The position numbers and the translations under genes are program-made. A stretch of 64,000 nt of DNA, taken from Cryobacterium sp. SO1 (lineage in GTDB: Bacteria; Actinomycetota; Actinomycetes; Actinomycetales; Microbacteriaceae). Below are positions 24,463 to 32,370 of the stretch, one piece after another. The notes beneath the pieces are model-generated. The model was not told the origin of the DNA. It ran no database searches and saw only the letters and a program-made list of their open reading frames with translations. Position 1 is the first letter of the stretch, and each line of letters begins with the position of its first letter. The stretch covers positions 2,852,001 to 2,916,000 of the forward strand of contig NZ_CP067394.1 in NCBI RefSeq assembly GCF_004210215.2. Reading direction: 5' to 3'.

Positions 24463-25761
24463 CTACTTGGCTGTGACGGCGTTTGCCTCTTCGACGGCCT
24501 GGTCCAACGCCTCTGCGGGAGTCAGATCGCCCTTCATGGCGAGCTGGACTTTGCCGATGACGATGGCCTTGATCCTGTCGTCGAACTGCACCGGCACGAT
24601 GTTCTCTGCGTCTGGAAGCTGTTCGGCTGCAATACGACGGGCCTTGGACTCCACGGTTCCGTCGGAGTCATCCATGAAGTACGGATCGGCGAGAGCTTCA
24701 GTGACAGATGGGAAGATCGTGACGATTTTCGAGAACGCCAGCTGGTTCTCGGCATTGGTGATGTACTCCGCGAACGCGAGAGCTGTGGCCTTGTTCTCGC
24801 TGGACTTCGGAACGAGCAAACCCATCACGGACACGTTCGTCGGACCGCCCTCGCTTGTGATCTGAGGCCCGACATTCGTGGCCTTGGCGATATCCGGAGC
24901 GTTCTCTTCGATGATGGTGAGGAAGTTGGCGCCGGACGGGAACAGGGCGATCTGGCCGGCCTGGTAGGCCTCGGTCTCCTTGGCGTGATCCTGGGTCAAG
25001 GAGTCAGGAGGGAAGACGCCGGACTGGTACAGATCGGCGAGTTCTGCGACGTAGGCTTCGGCGTCCGGGGTATTGAAGGTCCACTCGGTGCCGGCTTTGT
25101 TCATGAGCGGAACGCCCATGCGCCCCAGGTCGGTGATGAAACGGTTCTCCAACGCCGGGTGCATCCCCGTGAAGTCGGCACCCGCACCGGCCAGGGTGCG
25201 AGCGTCCGCGAAGAGTTCGTCGTAGGTGGCGGGAGGACTATTGGGATCGAGCCCCGCCGTTTCGAACATGGAGCTGTTGTACATGGTGACCTCGGAGCTG
25301 AGGTACCACGGGAACCCGAAGGACCCGTCCTCCCCGGGAACCTGGAATGCGTCCCACGCGCCCGTGACGAATTTCGAACTCAGACCCGGCATGGCGTCGT
25401 CGAGGTTGACGAAGGCGCCCTGCGCTTCGAGCGGCTGAGCGAAGTTGGGATTGAGATTGATGACATCGGGCAGGGTCCCGGCCTGCGCATCCGTCGAGAT
25501 CTTCTCCTGGGCGCCATCGAAGGGAACGTCGATCCATTTGACGGCGGTGCCCGGGTTCGCGGTTTCGAAGTCGTCGATGACGCCCTCGATGTAGTCGGTG
25601 AAGGTGGGCTTGAGCTGAAGGGTGGAGAACGTGATTTCGCCCGTGATCTCATCGCTGGACGACCCCGAATCAGTGGAGGTGCCCGAGCCGAGACCGCAAC
25701 CGGTCAGCCCGATGGCCACGACGCCCGCGAGGGCAAATCCAATAGTGGGCAACTTCTTCAT
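24463..25761 (-). CDS. Sugar ABC transporter substrate-binding lipoprotein
   Basis: A 432-residue CUT1-type binding protein. It has a lipoprotein signal with lipobox L-T-G-C (Cys22), a Ser/Thr/Asp linker, then the mature fold (EITFSTLQLKPTFTDYIEGV, GTLPDVINLNP, VNLDDAMPGL, GQIALFPSGANFLT). The ATG at 25761 has GGGAG eight bases upstream; an upstream in-frame ATG at 25776 has no better site. It is the promoter-proximal gene of an eight-gene operon running down to 15367. Two palindromic operators sit 43-122 bp upstream. The substrate is inferred from the operon as a mannose/ManNAc-type glycan piece. Confidence 0.92.
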   Translation of the reverse strand: MKKLPTIGFALAGVVAIGLTGCGLGSGTSTDSGSSSDEITGEITFSTLQLKPTFTDYIEGVIDDFETANPGTAVKWIDVPFDGAQEKISTDAQAGTLPDVINLNPNFAQPLEAQGAFVNLDDAMPGLSSKFVTGAWDAFQVPGEDGSFGFPWYLSSEVTMYNSSMFETAGLDPNSPPATYDELFADARTLAGAGADFTGMHPALENRFITDLGRMGVPLMNKAGTEWTFNTPDAEAYVAELADLYQSGVFPPDSLTQDHAKETEAYQAGQIALFPSGANFLTIIEENAPDIAKATNVGPQITSEGGPTNVSVMGLLVPKSSENKATALAFAEYITNAENQLAFSKIVTIFPSVTEALADPYFMDDSDGTVESKARRIAAEQLPDAENIVPVQFDDRIKAIVIGKVQLAMKGDLTPAEALDQAVEEANAVTAK

Positions 25762-25803
25762 TGACAGTACTCCCATAACTTTTCTCGAATCGGGTGCGTC
25801 CGT

Positions 25804-25819
25804 AGTGGTTCCTACCACT
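25804..25819 (-). promoter_or_regulatory. dre-like operator, proximal site
   Basis: AGTGGTTCCTACCACT has perfect six-base inverted arms (AGTGGT/ACCACT). This is the arm sequence of DasR/NagR dre sites, whose consensus is close to ACTGGTCTAGACCACT. It lies 43 bp upstream of the binding-protein start and would block transcription when bound by the operon's own HutC-type regulator. Confidence 0.7.
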
Positions 25820-25867
25820 CTGGCAATGGTTGCGCACATTATGAGTCAAGTCAAGAAGTTTTGGATT

Positions 25868-25883
25868 ACTGGTCCCTACCACT
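25868..25883 (-). promoter_or_regulatory. dre-like operator, distal site
   Basis: ACTGGTCCCTACCACT matches the dre consensus at 13 of 16 positions, with one imperfect arm base. It starts exactly 64 bp from the proximal site, about six helical turns, so both sites face the same side of the DNA. A CATAAT -10-like hexamer (minus strand, 25838-25843) lies between them. Confidence 0.65.
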
Positions 25884-26466
25884 TTGGCCACAAGGAGAAG
25901 GGCCGGAGTGCAGGTGGGAGCCGTGCGGCGGTCGGCCTCACCGGCTCCAACTGCTCCTGTCGAGCCGTGGTGGCGAGCACAACTCCTGCATTCCTCCTAC
26001 AGCGGGCAACGGATGCCAGTGGTTCCGGGCATCCGGTGGCCAACGGTGAGAAATTGCAGGAGTTATGCTCTCGGCGCGCCTGTTACGGGCCGAAACCACC
26101 GGGCACCGGCACGGAACTGCCGAGGTGGCGTCACGCCGACCGGGCCCGACGGCGCCTACTGACCTCCCGAGACGTCGCTTCGGTTCCCTGCAGCACGACC
26201 AACGGGTCTCAACTGCCACCTCGGCGGGAGCACTCTCGCGAGGTGACAGCTGGGACCGCTTCACTCACCACCAGCGGAACCGGCGCGGCACCGCGCCAAC
26301 CAGCGTCGGTCGAGCCCCACCGCCGGTCGAGCCCGCTACACTCGCTGCGCAACCGTCGGCCGAACTGGGTGAACGGTTGTTGGCGAGCGCGCTCCCTACC
26401 GGTCCCAGCACCCTCTCCCACTTTGCCTGGCATCCACCATCGGCTCGATGCTCCAGATTGCTGCGG
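25884..26466. other. 583-bp gap without a convincing gene
   Basis: Frames are open by GC bias only; none has a ribosome site plus recognisable protein features. Nothing repeat-like or RNA-like was recognised. The convergent VapC gene ends at 26467. Confidence 0.45.
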
Positions 26467-26862
26467 TTACGGCTGGACGAGAGTTAGGCCCGCCGATTGC
26501 GCAGCTTCAGCCTGACGACGGTCATACGTGATGAATTCATCGGTCGCCACCCTCACGGCAACCGCGATATGGAGTGCATCCACGCTCCGAAGCGACGACC
26601 CGGGCAGGATGAGACCCGCTTCACGAAACGACCCGCGTTCGATGTCCACAAGAGTGATCCGTCTCAGCACGTCGGTGACCGCGAGCTGCGACACCGCAGT
26701 GCGATCCGCCAATCGACGCAGCTCAGTCTCCAGGAGTGCAGCCGAAACCAGGGTTACACCGTCCCTGGCCGACAACTCGTCGAGGTACTGGGCGAGCGCG
26801 GTCGACTCGGGTTCCTCCAAGATAAGTTTCCGGACGGCGGAGGTATCGATGTAGACGATCAC
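26467..26862 (-). CDS. vapC: PIN-domain toxin (VapC family)
   Basis: A 131-residue PIN ribonuclease. The acidic metal-binding residues are in place: Asp6 in YIDTSAV, Glu near 45 in LLETEL, Asp near 94 in SVDALHI and Asp113 in TYDRRQ. It should cleave tRNA or rRNA when unneutralised. It starts with a GTG at 26862, twelve bases after the antitoxin stop, so the two form one operon. The start is fixed by the conserved first strand. The cognate antitoxin is of Phd/YefM type, not AbrB-type. Confidence 0.9.
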   Translation of the reverse strand: MIVYIDTSAVRKLILEEPESTALAQYLDELSARDGVTLVSAALLETELRRLADRTAVSQLAVTDVLRRITLVDIERGSFREAGLILPGSSLRSVDALHIAVAVRVATDEFITYDRRQAEAAQSAGLTLVQP

Positions 26863-26874
26863 CGGCGCAGTTTC

Positions 26875-27126
26875 TCAGCGCTCTTCGCGGAGGTCGTCCA
26901 GAACGCCGCCGACAGCCTGGGGGGACGAGTGTCGCGTCAATTCGGAGAACCCTCCTCGTGACAATTGCGGGCGAAACCGAATGCCCCGAAGGGCTGCGGA
27001 GGTCGGCGGCGTCAGCAGTGCGACAACCTCGCCGTTGTTGGTCACCTCGAAAGACTCTCCAGATTGAACCGAGCGAAGAACCTCCGCACTGTTGTTTCTG
27101 AGTTCACGATGCGGGATGGTTTTCAT
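26875..27126 (-). CDS. Phd/YefM-type antitoxin of the VapC module
   Basis: An 83-residue antitoxin with the standard N-terminal Phd pattern: PHRELRNNSAEVLRSVQSGE, then FEVTNNGEVVALLTP. The remaining C-terminal half would bind VapC. The ATG at 27126 is where family similarity begins; the frame extends further but codes unlikely residues. It precedes vapC by 12 bp and probably autoregulates the pair. No operator was recognised. Confidence 0.88.
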   Translation of the reverse strand: MKTIPHRELRNNSAEVLRSVQSGESFEVTNNGEVVALLTPPTSAALRGIRFRPQLSRGGFSELTRHSSPQAVGGVLDDLREER

Positions 27127-27217
27127 ACGGCGAGCGTAGCACTCGTAGCACAACCCCACCCGTGTCGGTATTGTGCGGTCATCGCCGCCGTGATCGCCCA
27201 CATCGCCGAAGCCATTA

Positions 27218-27937
27218 TCAGGTTGTCGCGGCCGCGATAACGAGCGGCGCGATGATCGTCGCCGTCACATTGTTGACGCCGTGCAGCACGACCCCCGGCC
27301 AGATGGAGCCGGTGCGGCGAAAGAGAAGGGCGGTGAGAACACCGACGACGAACGCCACGGGCAGCACCGTGTTGAAGCCATGGGCGACGGCGAAGATCGT
27401 GGCACTCGCAATGACCGCGAGCCAAGCGGGAAATCGGTTGAACAGGGAGTTGGCGACGACACCGCGGAAGAAGGCCTCTTCACCGATCGGAGTGATGATC
27501 GAGCCGGCGATCACCGTCATGACCAGCCCCAGCAGGCCGGCCGCGGCGCCTGCCTGGTAGTCCGTCTGCACATTCTGGGCGTCGCCACTCAGGACCGAGT
27601 AGATGGCGGAGGCGATCCCGCCGAGGATGAACGCGACGAGACCGAGTCCCGCTCCGGCAAGGAGATGTCGTGCTTTGGCGCGGCGGATGCCGAACGCGGC
27701 GAGCCCGCGAATGCGCACGAGCGCTGCGACCGCCAGCGCGACCATCCCCATGGCGCCAGAGACGACGAACCCGACGACCCCCGCTACGGCATCGTTCTGG
27801 ACAAGCGGGAGCAGCAGATACACCAGCGCTAGGCACCCGATGTATGCCGCCCCTCCGGCCAGGAGCTCTGGCCAGCCCGGTGCCATCCGCCGTGTTGGTT
27901 CCGTGTGCGTCTGGGATGTTGCGGTGGTCATGGTCAC
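27218..27937 (-). CDS. CPBP family intramembrane metalloprotease
   Basis: A 239-residue membrane protein with about seven helices and the CPBP/Abi catalytic motifs: Glu-Glu and Arg in GEEAFFRG near 155, the His in FAVAHG near 190 and a final LHGVNNVTA near 220. Bacterial members relate to Rce1 CAAX proteases and to bacteriocin self-immunity proteins. No bacteriocin gene is nearby, so a general membrane-protein processing role is more likely. It is a single gene transcribed towards the VapBC module, with 91 bp between. Confidence 0.88.
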   Translation of the reverse strand: MTMTTATSQTHTEPTRRMAPGWPELLAGGAAYIGCLALVYLLLPLVQNDAVAGVVGFVVSGAMGMVALAVAALVRIRGLAAFGIRRAKARHLLAGAGLGLVAFILGGIASAIYSVLSGDAQNVQTDYQAGAAAGLLGLVMTVIAGSIITPIGEEAFFRGVVANSLFNRFPAWLAVIASATIFAVAHGFNTVLPVAFVVGVLTALLFRRTGSIWPGVVLHGVNNVTATIIAPLVIAAATT

Positions 27938-28141
27938 TCCTTGATGTTGATCGCGCGCGTTATCGCCCGAGACCGATTAGAGGCTATGCCCTGGGGGCAG
28001 TGTCAAGCTGAGGTCGCGCACTCTCACACGGTGGTCCTCACCGGTGGGATCGCACGCAGCCTCCGACTGAACTTGACGGTGCCCCGTGGTCACACGTTGC
28101 GAAGGAGAAAAGACCTGCGCCATCGCCCTCGAATCCGCCGA

Positions 28142-28684
28142 TCACTTGGCGATGGCCTCCCGTACGAGTTCGGTAAGTTCGTCTGCCCGCACCTCACGGT
28201 GGTAGTAGGCCGCCTTGAGGGCAAAACCGTAGACGATTCCCCTGATGCCGAAGGGCATCCCCTTTCCCGTTTGCAGCATCGGTTGGCCGTTGCGGAAGTC
28301 CTTCTTGTGCCCCCAGAAGATGACCCATGTCGCGTCCGGGCGCGCGTTGGTCGTCACCTCCGCCACATAGGCCTGCATCTCGTCGATGAGGGCGAGCTGG
28401 GCCGAGGAGAACGGGTTAGCTTCCGGATGTGATTCTGTGGCGGTCGGGGTCGCCGGGTCCCACCGCGACGGCAACTCAGCCGGCTCGTCCCACCGCGGCT
28501 CCAGGATGCGCGTCAGAAACCATCGGGTGACGGCGGTCAAGCTATCGAGGGTGCCGTCCGGATCCGGATCGTCAGCTTCCACCATCCGAGCCCGTAGCCT
28601 GGCCTGAGCCGGCTCAAGGTTTCGGAGGTAGGCCTCGTGCAGTTCGGCGACCCGCTCCCGCGACGCATTCATCGTGTGCCACAT
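28142..28684 (-). CDS. Hypothetical cytosolic protein
   Basis: A 180-residue soluble protein, no signal peptide or membrane segment. It has an acidic middle part with a Pro/Thr/Ser-rich stretch near residues 70-90 and a C-terminal half (VIFWGHKKDFRNGQPMLQTG, then GIVYGFALKAAYYHREV) that looks like a folded domain. No family is recognised. The ATG at 28684 is followed by a second in-frame ATG four codons later. It follows the gene at 28708-29958 by 23 bp on the same strand, so the two probably share a transcript. Confidence 0.6.
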   Translation of the reverse strand: MWHTMNASRERVAELHEAYLRNLEPAQARLRARMVEADDPDPDGTLDSLTAVTRWFLTRILEPRWDEPAELPSRWDPATPTATESHPEANPFSSAQLALIDEMQAYVAEVTTNARPDATWVIFWGHKKDFRNGQPMLQTGKGMPFGIRGIVYGFALKAAYYHREVRADELTELVREAIAK

Positions 28685-28707
28685 GCGCCCAGGCTGCCCA
28701 GAGAGAG

Positions 28708-29958
28708 CTAGCCGCGCTTCTTCGACTTGAACAGCCCCGCGATGCTACCGCCCACCGAGTCCGCCGCACCGGCGATGGCACCGCCGACGCCCTTGACGGC
28801 GGTCAGCGCCTGCGCCTCATCCGGGATACCGTCCCCGTCGATGTCCACACTCCGGAACACGCGGGTCACAGTCCCGGCCGCCGACGCAACACCGGTCCCC
28901 ACTGCGACGGCACTCGTCGCGACACCGCCTCCGACGGTGCTGGCAGTATCGGAGATCCAGGTTCCCGTCGCTTTCGCTGCATCGTCCAGAGCAGCCAGTG
29001 CCCGGTTCGGCTCGGCCTCGCGGTCATCGGCATCAGGCGTCACCGGAACGGCCAGGTGCGCGGGGAACTCGTCGGGGGCAGCGGCAAAGGCGGACCGGGA
29101 GGCTACGATGACCTCGCGTCCGAACAGAAAGCGCGTGACGCCTCCTGCCAAGGCTCCCACGCCATATTCGATGGTGGCCTGCTGCTTCCCACTCAGCGTG
29201 TCCCGCACAGTGTCGAGCTGGCCGGTTTGGATGGTCTGAACAAGGCTTTGCGCCGCGCCCTCCGGAAGCGTGTCAGAGAGCGTGTTCGCCCAATGTGACC
29301 AGTCCGTGCGGCCAGCTGCGATCTTGTGCCCGACAGCGGTGACACCCTGTGACGACACGTCCGCGAGGTCCGCCGCCATCGTCGCGATCTGTTGAGGGCT
29401 GACGCGGCCGTTCGACAGCCCGTAAACCAGCGCGTGAGCCTGGTCCTGGTCGAGGTCCATGCCGTGGATGTCGGCGATTGCGAGTGCGAAGATCGCGGTG
29501 ATCTCAAACTGCAGCTGTTCGTCACCCGCTGGGAGGAACGCTGCTGCTCGCTGAGCGCCGGTCTTCGCCACGCCCAACGCCATGCTCTTGGCGGCCATCT
29601 TCGCAGCCGACTTAGCCGCTACCTTCGTGACTTCTTTGGTGGCCTTCTTGGCGGCCTGTTGGCCCGCGCTCTTGGCGCCGGCTGCGGCGGCCCCAACGAC
29701 GGGGATCAGCGCGATGCCGACGTCGGCAGCGATCGCTCCGGCGGCGATGACCGCGCCCGCGGTGGTAATCGACGTGCCATAGTGACGCTCGAGCATCTGG
29801 ATCACCTCGGCGGGCGTCGCCTCCGGATGCCGGCGACGAAGCCGCATCACGTACTTGCGAGCGATTGAATGCCGGGCGCTCACCGCCTTCGCGATGTCAC
29901 GCGCGGCTTCTTCCTCAACAATCTCCGCCTCCAGCATGAAGGGCACGATGTCGGTCAT
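28708..29958 (-). CDS. Ala/Gly-rich protein with calcium-loop-like motif, unknown
   Basis: A 416-residue protein. Residues 1-70 are charged and helical (YVMRLRRRHPEATPAEVIQML). Residues about 75-140 form a long hydrophobic/Ala-Lys segment (ALIPVVGAAAAGAKSAG), resembling pore-forming or EcsC-like sequences. The middle is helical, and the C-terminal quarter is Ala/Gly/Val/Thr-rich and contains DIDGDGIPDEA near 375, a dockerin/EF-hand-type Ca2+ loop. It ends in a basic FKSKKRG. No family is recognised with confidence. It is likely co-transcribed with the downstream hypothetical gene and follows the DUF4234 gene by 39 bp. Confidence 0.65.
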   Translation of the reverse strand: MTDIVPFMLEAEIVEEEAARDIAKAVSARHSIARKYVMRLRRRHPEATPAEVIQMLERHYGTSITTAGAVIAAGAIAADVGIALIPVVGAAAAGAKSAGQQAAKKATKEVTKVAAKSAAKMAAKSMALGVAKTGAQRAAAFLPAGDEQLQFEITAIFALAIADIHGMDLDQDQAHALVYGLSNGRVSPQQIATMAADLADVSSQGVTAVGHKIAAGRTDWSHWANTLSDTLPEGAAQSLVQTIQTGQLDTVRDTLSGKQQATIEYGVGALAGGVTRFLFGREVIVASRSAFAAAPDEFPAHLAVPVTPDADDREAEPNRALAALDDAAKATGTWISDTASTVGGGVATSAVAVGTGVASAAGTVTRVFRSVDIDGDGIPDEAQALTAVKGVGGAIAGAADSVGGSIAGLFKSKKRG

Positions 29959-29997
29959 TCGGGGTTCCTGTCTAGCAATCGGCTCGATCTACGCCGC

Positions 29998-30345
29998 TTA
30001 GGCGAGGACCGATTCCTGAAGCGCTCTGTTGCTCGAAGCCGGCGAATCAGCCGCCACGTTGAGCGCGATCTGCACGAACAAAGCGCCGAGCGGGCCGAGC
30101 AGGAAGAGAAGCCAGAACGCGCCGTGCCGGCCGAGTCCACCATTGGTGGCTTCCTCGACTCCGACGGCAAGCTTCCACTCCCACCAGATGCTGACGACCG
30201 GCAGAATCAGCAGCCAGGCCGTGGGGATCCTGCTGTGCGCGACGAGATTGATCTCGTTCTTGGTTTTGACAAACCACACCAACGTGTAGATGCCGAAGGT
30301 GACGAAGGGCAAAAGCAGCGGCGCTGCGGGACTACGACGTTTCAT
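29998..30345 (-). CDS. DUF4234 family membrane protein
   Basis: A 115-residue protein with three predicted membrane helices and the DUF4234 signature: PFVTFGIYTLVWFVKTKNEIN near 13-33, then WLLILPVVSIWWEWKLA and FLLGPLGALFVQIALN. The ATG at 30345 has a purine-rich GGGGGAAG ribosome site. Function unknown; such proteins often co-occur with small signalling or stress genes. It appears to head a minus-strand transcript with the Ala/Gly-rich protein and the hypothetical gene at 28142. Confidence 0.8.
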   Translation of the reverse strand: MKRRSPAAPLLLPFVTFGIYTLVWFVKTKNEINLVAHSRIPTAWLLILPVVSIWWEWKLAVGVEEATNGGLGRHGAFWLLFLLGPLGALFVQIALNVAADSPASSNRALQESVLA

Positions 30346-30520
30346 GAGCTTCCCCCGGTGTTGATGATCAATAGTCAGCGTCGCATCCCGGCTAGGTGAG
30401 CCCTGACCACGTCCTACCCCCAGTCCGGGTCTCACCGGGTCACTCCCGTTGCGCGACCGTACCCCAACCGAAAGACTGACCAGCGGGGGTCGCACGTGCG
30501 TCACTCACGAGGAGCACCGG

Positions 30521-31453
30521 ATGGCCGAGCAGTCAGAAGATCAGGTTGGGGTCTATCTGGACTTCGACAACATCGTCATCTCCCGCTACAACCAGCTTCA
30601 CGGAACCAATCAGTTCGCCAAAGACAAGGCCCGCCACCACACCAATGGCCATGCCAAGGCCGACCCCGCGGTCACCGCACGCATCCAGCTGGCGATGATC
30701 GATGTGGGCGCCGTGCTCGACTACGCCTCATCGTTTGGCGCCATCGTCATCAGCCGCGCCTACGCCGACTGGTCGGCCGCCGTCAACGCACGCTATCAGC
30801 GGCAACTCACCGACCGCGCAGTCGATCTCATTCAGCTCTTCCCCACGGTGGCGTCGCTCAAGAACGGGGCGGACATCCGCCTGGCCATCGACGTGATGGA
30901 GGATTCGTTCCGTTCCGCCGACCTCAGCCACATCGTCATCGTCGCCGGCGACTCGGACTACATCCCGCTCGCCCAACGCTGCAAGCGGCTCGGGCGGTAC
31001 GTCATCGGTATCGGCGTGTCCGGCGCGACCAGTACCGCCCTGGCTGCGGCCTGCCACGAGTTCGCCGACTACGACTCCCTGCCCGGAGTGGTGAGTGCGG
31101 CACTGCTCACCGAGTCGCCGATCGAGCCAACGGATGCGCCGGTGCCAGCGCCTTCAGTGCCAGCCGTCACGACGCCGAACGCCGGATTGCCGAGTAAGGA
31201 TTCGTCGAGCCCAGCCGCTCGCAAAGCCGCAACCGCCCTGCTCGTGAGAGCGATGGACTTACTCGCCAAGAATGACCAGGACTGGCAGCATGCCTCCACT
31301 CTCAAGCAGCAGATGAAGCGCATGGACCCGTCGTTCCAGGAACGCACGCTGGGATTCCGTCAGTTCTCGGATTTCCTCAAGTCCCGCCACGCGGCGATCG
31401 AGATTGACCAGAAGAGCCCGTCCAGCCCGATTCTGTTGCGCCTACGGAGCTGA
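30521..31453 (+). CDS. NYN-domain ribonuclease-like protein with OST-HTH/LOTUS domain
   Basis: A 310-residue protein. The N-terminal NYN (PIN-like) domain spans about residues 8-180 and has the acidic catalytic positions in VYLDFDNI, NGADIRLAIDVMED and IVAGDSDYIPL. After a Pro/Ser/Ala linker (about 195-235), residues 240-310 form an OST-HTH/LOTUS-like RNA-binding domain (DWQHASTLKQQMKRMDPSF, GFRQFSDFLKSR). This arrangement suggests an RNA-guided or RNA-binding nuclease. The ATG at 30521 has GGAG eight bases upstream. Monocistronic. Target RNA unknown. Confidence 0.88.
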   Translation: MAEQSEDQVGVYLDFDNIVISRYNQLHGTNQFAKDKARHHTNGHAKADPAVTARIQLAMIDVGAVLDYASSFGAIVISRAYADWSAAVNARYQRQLTDRAVDLIQLFPTVASLKNGADIRLAIDVMEDSFRSADLSHIVIVAGDSDYIPLAQRCKRLGRYVIGIGVSGATSTALAAACHEFADYDSLPGVVSAALLTESPIEPTDAPVPAPSVPAVTTPNAGLPSKDSSSPAARKAATALLVRAMDLLAKNDQDWQHASTLKQQMKRMDPSFQERTLGFRQFSDFLKSRHAAIEIDQKSPSSPILLRLRS

Positions 31454-31632
31454 ACCTTCCGGAGAGATTGCACGCCTTCTTTCCTTCCAGGCTCCGACAA
31501 CCCGCCGCCAGCCGACCTACCGCTCCTCAGTGTCGCGGTCACACCGAGCGAGTTGCCGAGGTCGCTAGTGTCGAGGCCATGACTGAGGACGCCACCGTCG
31601 CGGCCCACAGCGCCCGGCGTTAAACTTCGAGT

Positions 31633-32295
31633 ATGTCCAACCCCTTCGATGACCCTGACCTCCGAAACGCCTTTGGCGCAGCAGGCATAGTTCACCAGCC
31701 AGGCATGGCCAATGATCTACTGCAGGAAATGGCACCGCTTCTCGCTGAAGACGGCATCGATATCAATGATCCGTCGACCTTCGACATGGCCTCTCTCAAC
31801 ACGGCGCTTAGCCGCGCGGTTGAGCGAACGAATCTGGAACGATTTACCCCGATTGGTGTGACCAGGTCCAATGCGTTGAGCGTGCTCCGATCGACGTCGG
31901 AGGCCATCAGCGCGAGCAAAACGCAGGATGCGCAGGCCACAATCCTGTCCATCGCGCCCGAGCCTAAACAGCCCGGCGAACCATCCGTCGCTCACCTCAT
32001 CGGAGCCAGCCTCGGCCTGCTCGATTTTTGGCATCGTGATCCGAGTCTCACCCCGCTACTGGTTCGTACCCGGGTTCCGCGTTGGGCGAGCCGCTCCAGG
32101 GCCGCGGGCACGGACATCGTCGCCCTGGCCCGAAAGGGTCGGGCCTTCGAGTCGATTGCGGCTCTTCACGGCCGTTACGACGGACTGACGATCCTTGAGG
32201 GAAGCATCCTCGCGGTCGCTGGAACCCTCCACACCTGGGCTGACGCGACAGACCAGAGCGTGCACGACCTCAACATGGCCGTCCTGGCGGACTAG
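31633..32295 (+). CDS. Hypothetical protein
   Basis: A 220-residue soluble protein without signal or membrane segments. The N-terminal third is acidic (AEDGIDINDPSTFDMASLN); the C-terminal half contains WASRSRAAGTDIVALARKG and a helical end (LAVAGTLHTWADATDQSVHDL). No known domain is recognised. The base composition resembles its neighbours. The ATG at 31633 is chosen because no better start exists; a clear ribosome site is not visible. It may be a stand-alone gene; the next gene is convergent. Confidence 0.6.
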   Translation: MSNPFDDPDLRNAFGAAGIVHQPGMANDLLQEMAPLLAEDGIDINDPSTFDMASLNTALSRAVERTNLERFTPIGVTRSNALSVLRSTSEAISASKTQDAQATILSIAPEPKQPGEPSVAHLIGASLGLLDFWHRDPSLTPLLVRTRVPRWASRSRAAGTDIVALARKGRAFESIAALHGRYDGLTILEGSILAVAGTLHTWADATDQSVHDLNMAVLAD

Positions 32296-32370
32296 AAGCG
32301 AGTCAGAGCCGGCGAGCGGATGCTGACGGGGCCGACCGCCAGTATCACAGCGCTGTCCGCGCGTCCGTTC

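Noticed and set aside
18011-25761. Classical sialic-acid catabolism operon
   Set aside because: nanE is present, but no sialidase, NanA lyase, NanK kinase, nagA or nagB and no TRAP or SSS sialate transporter were found.
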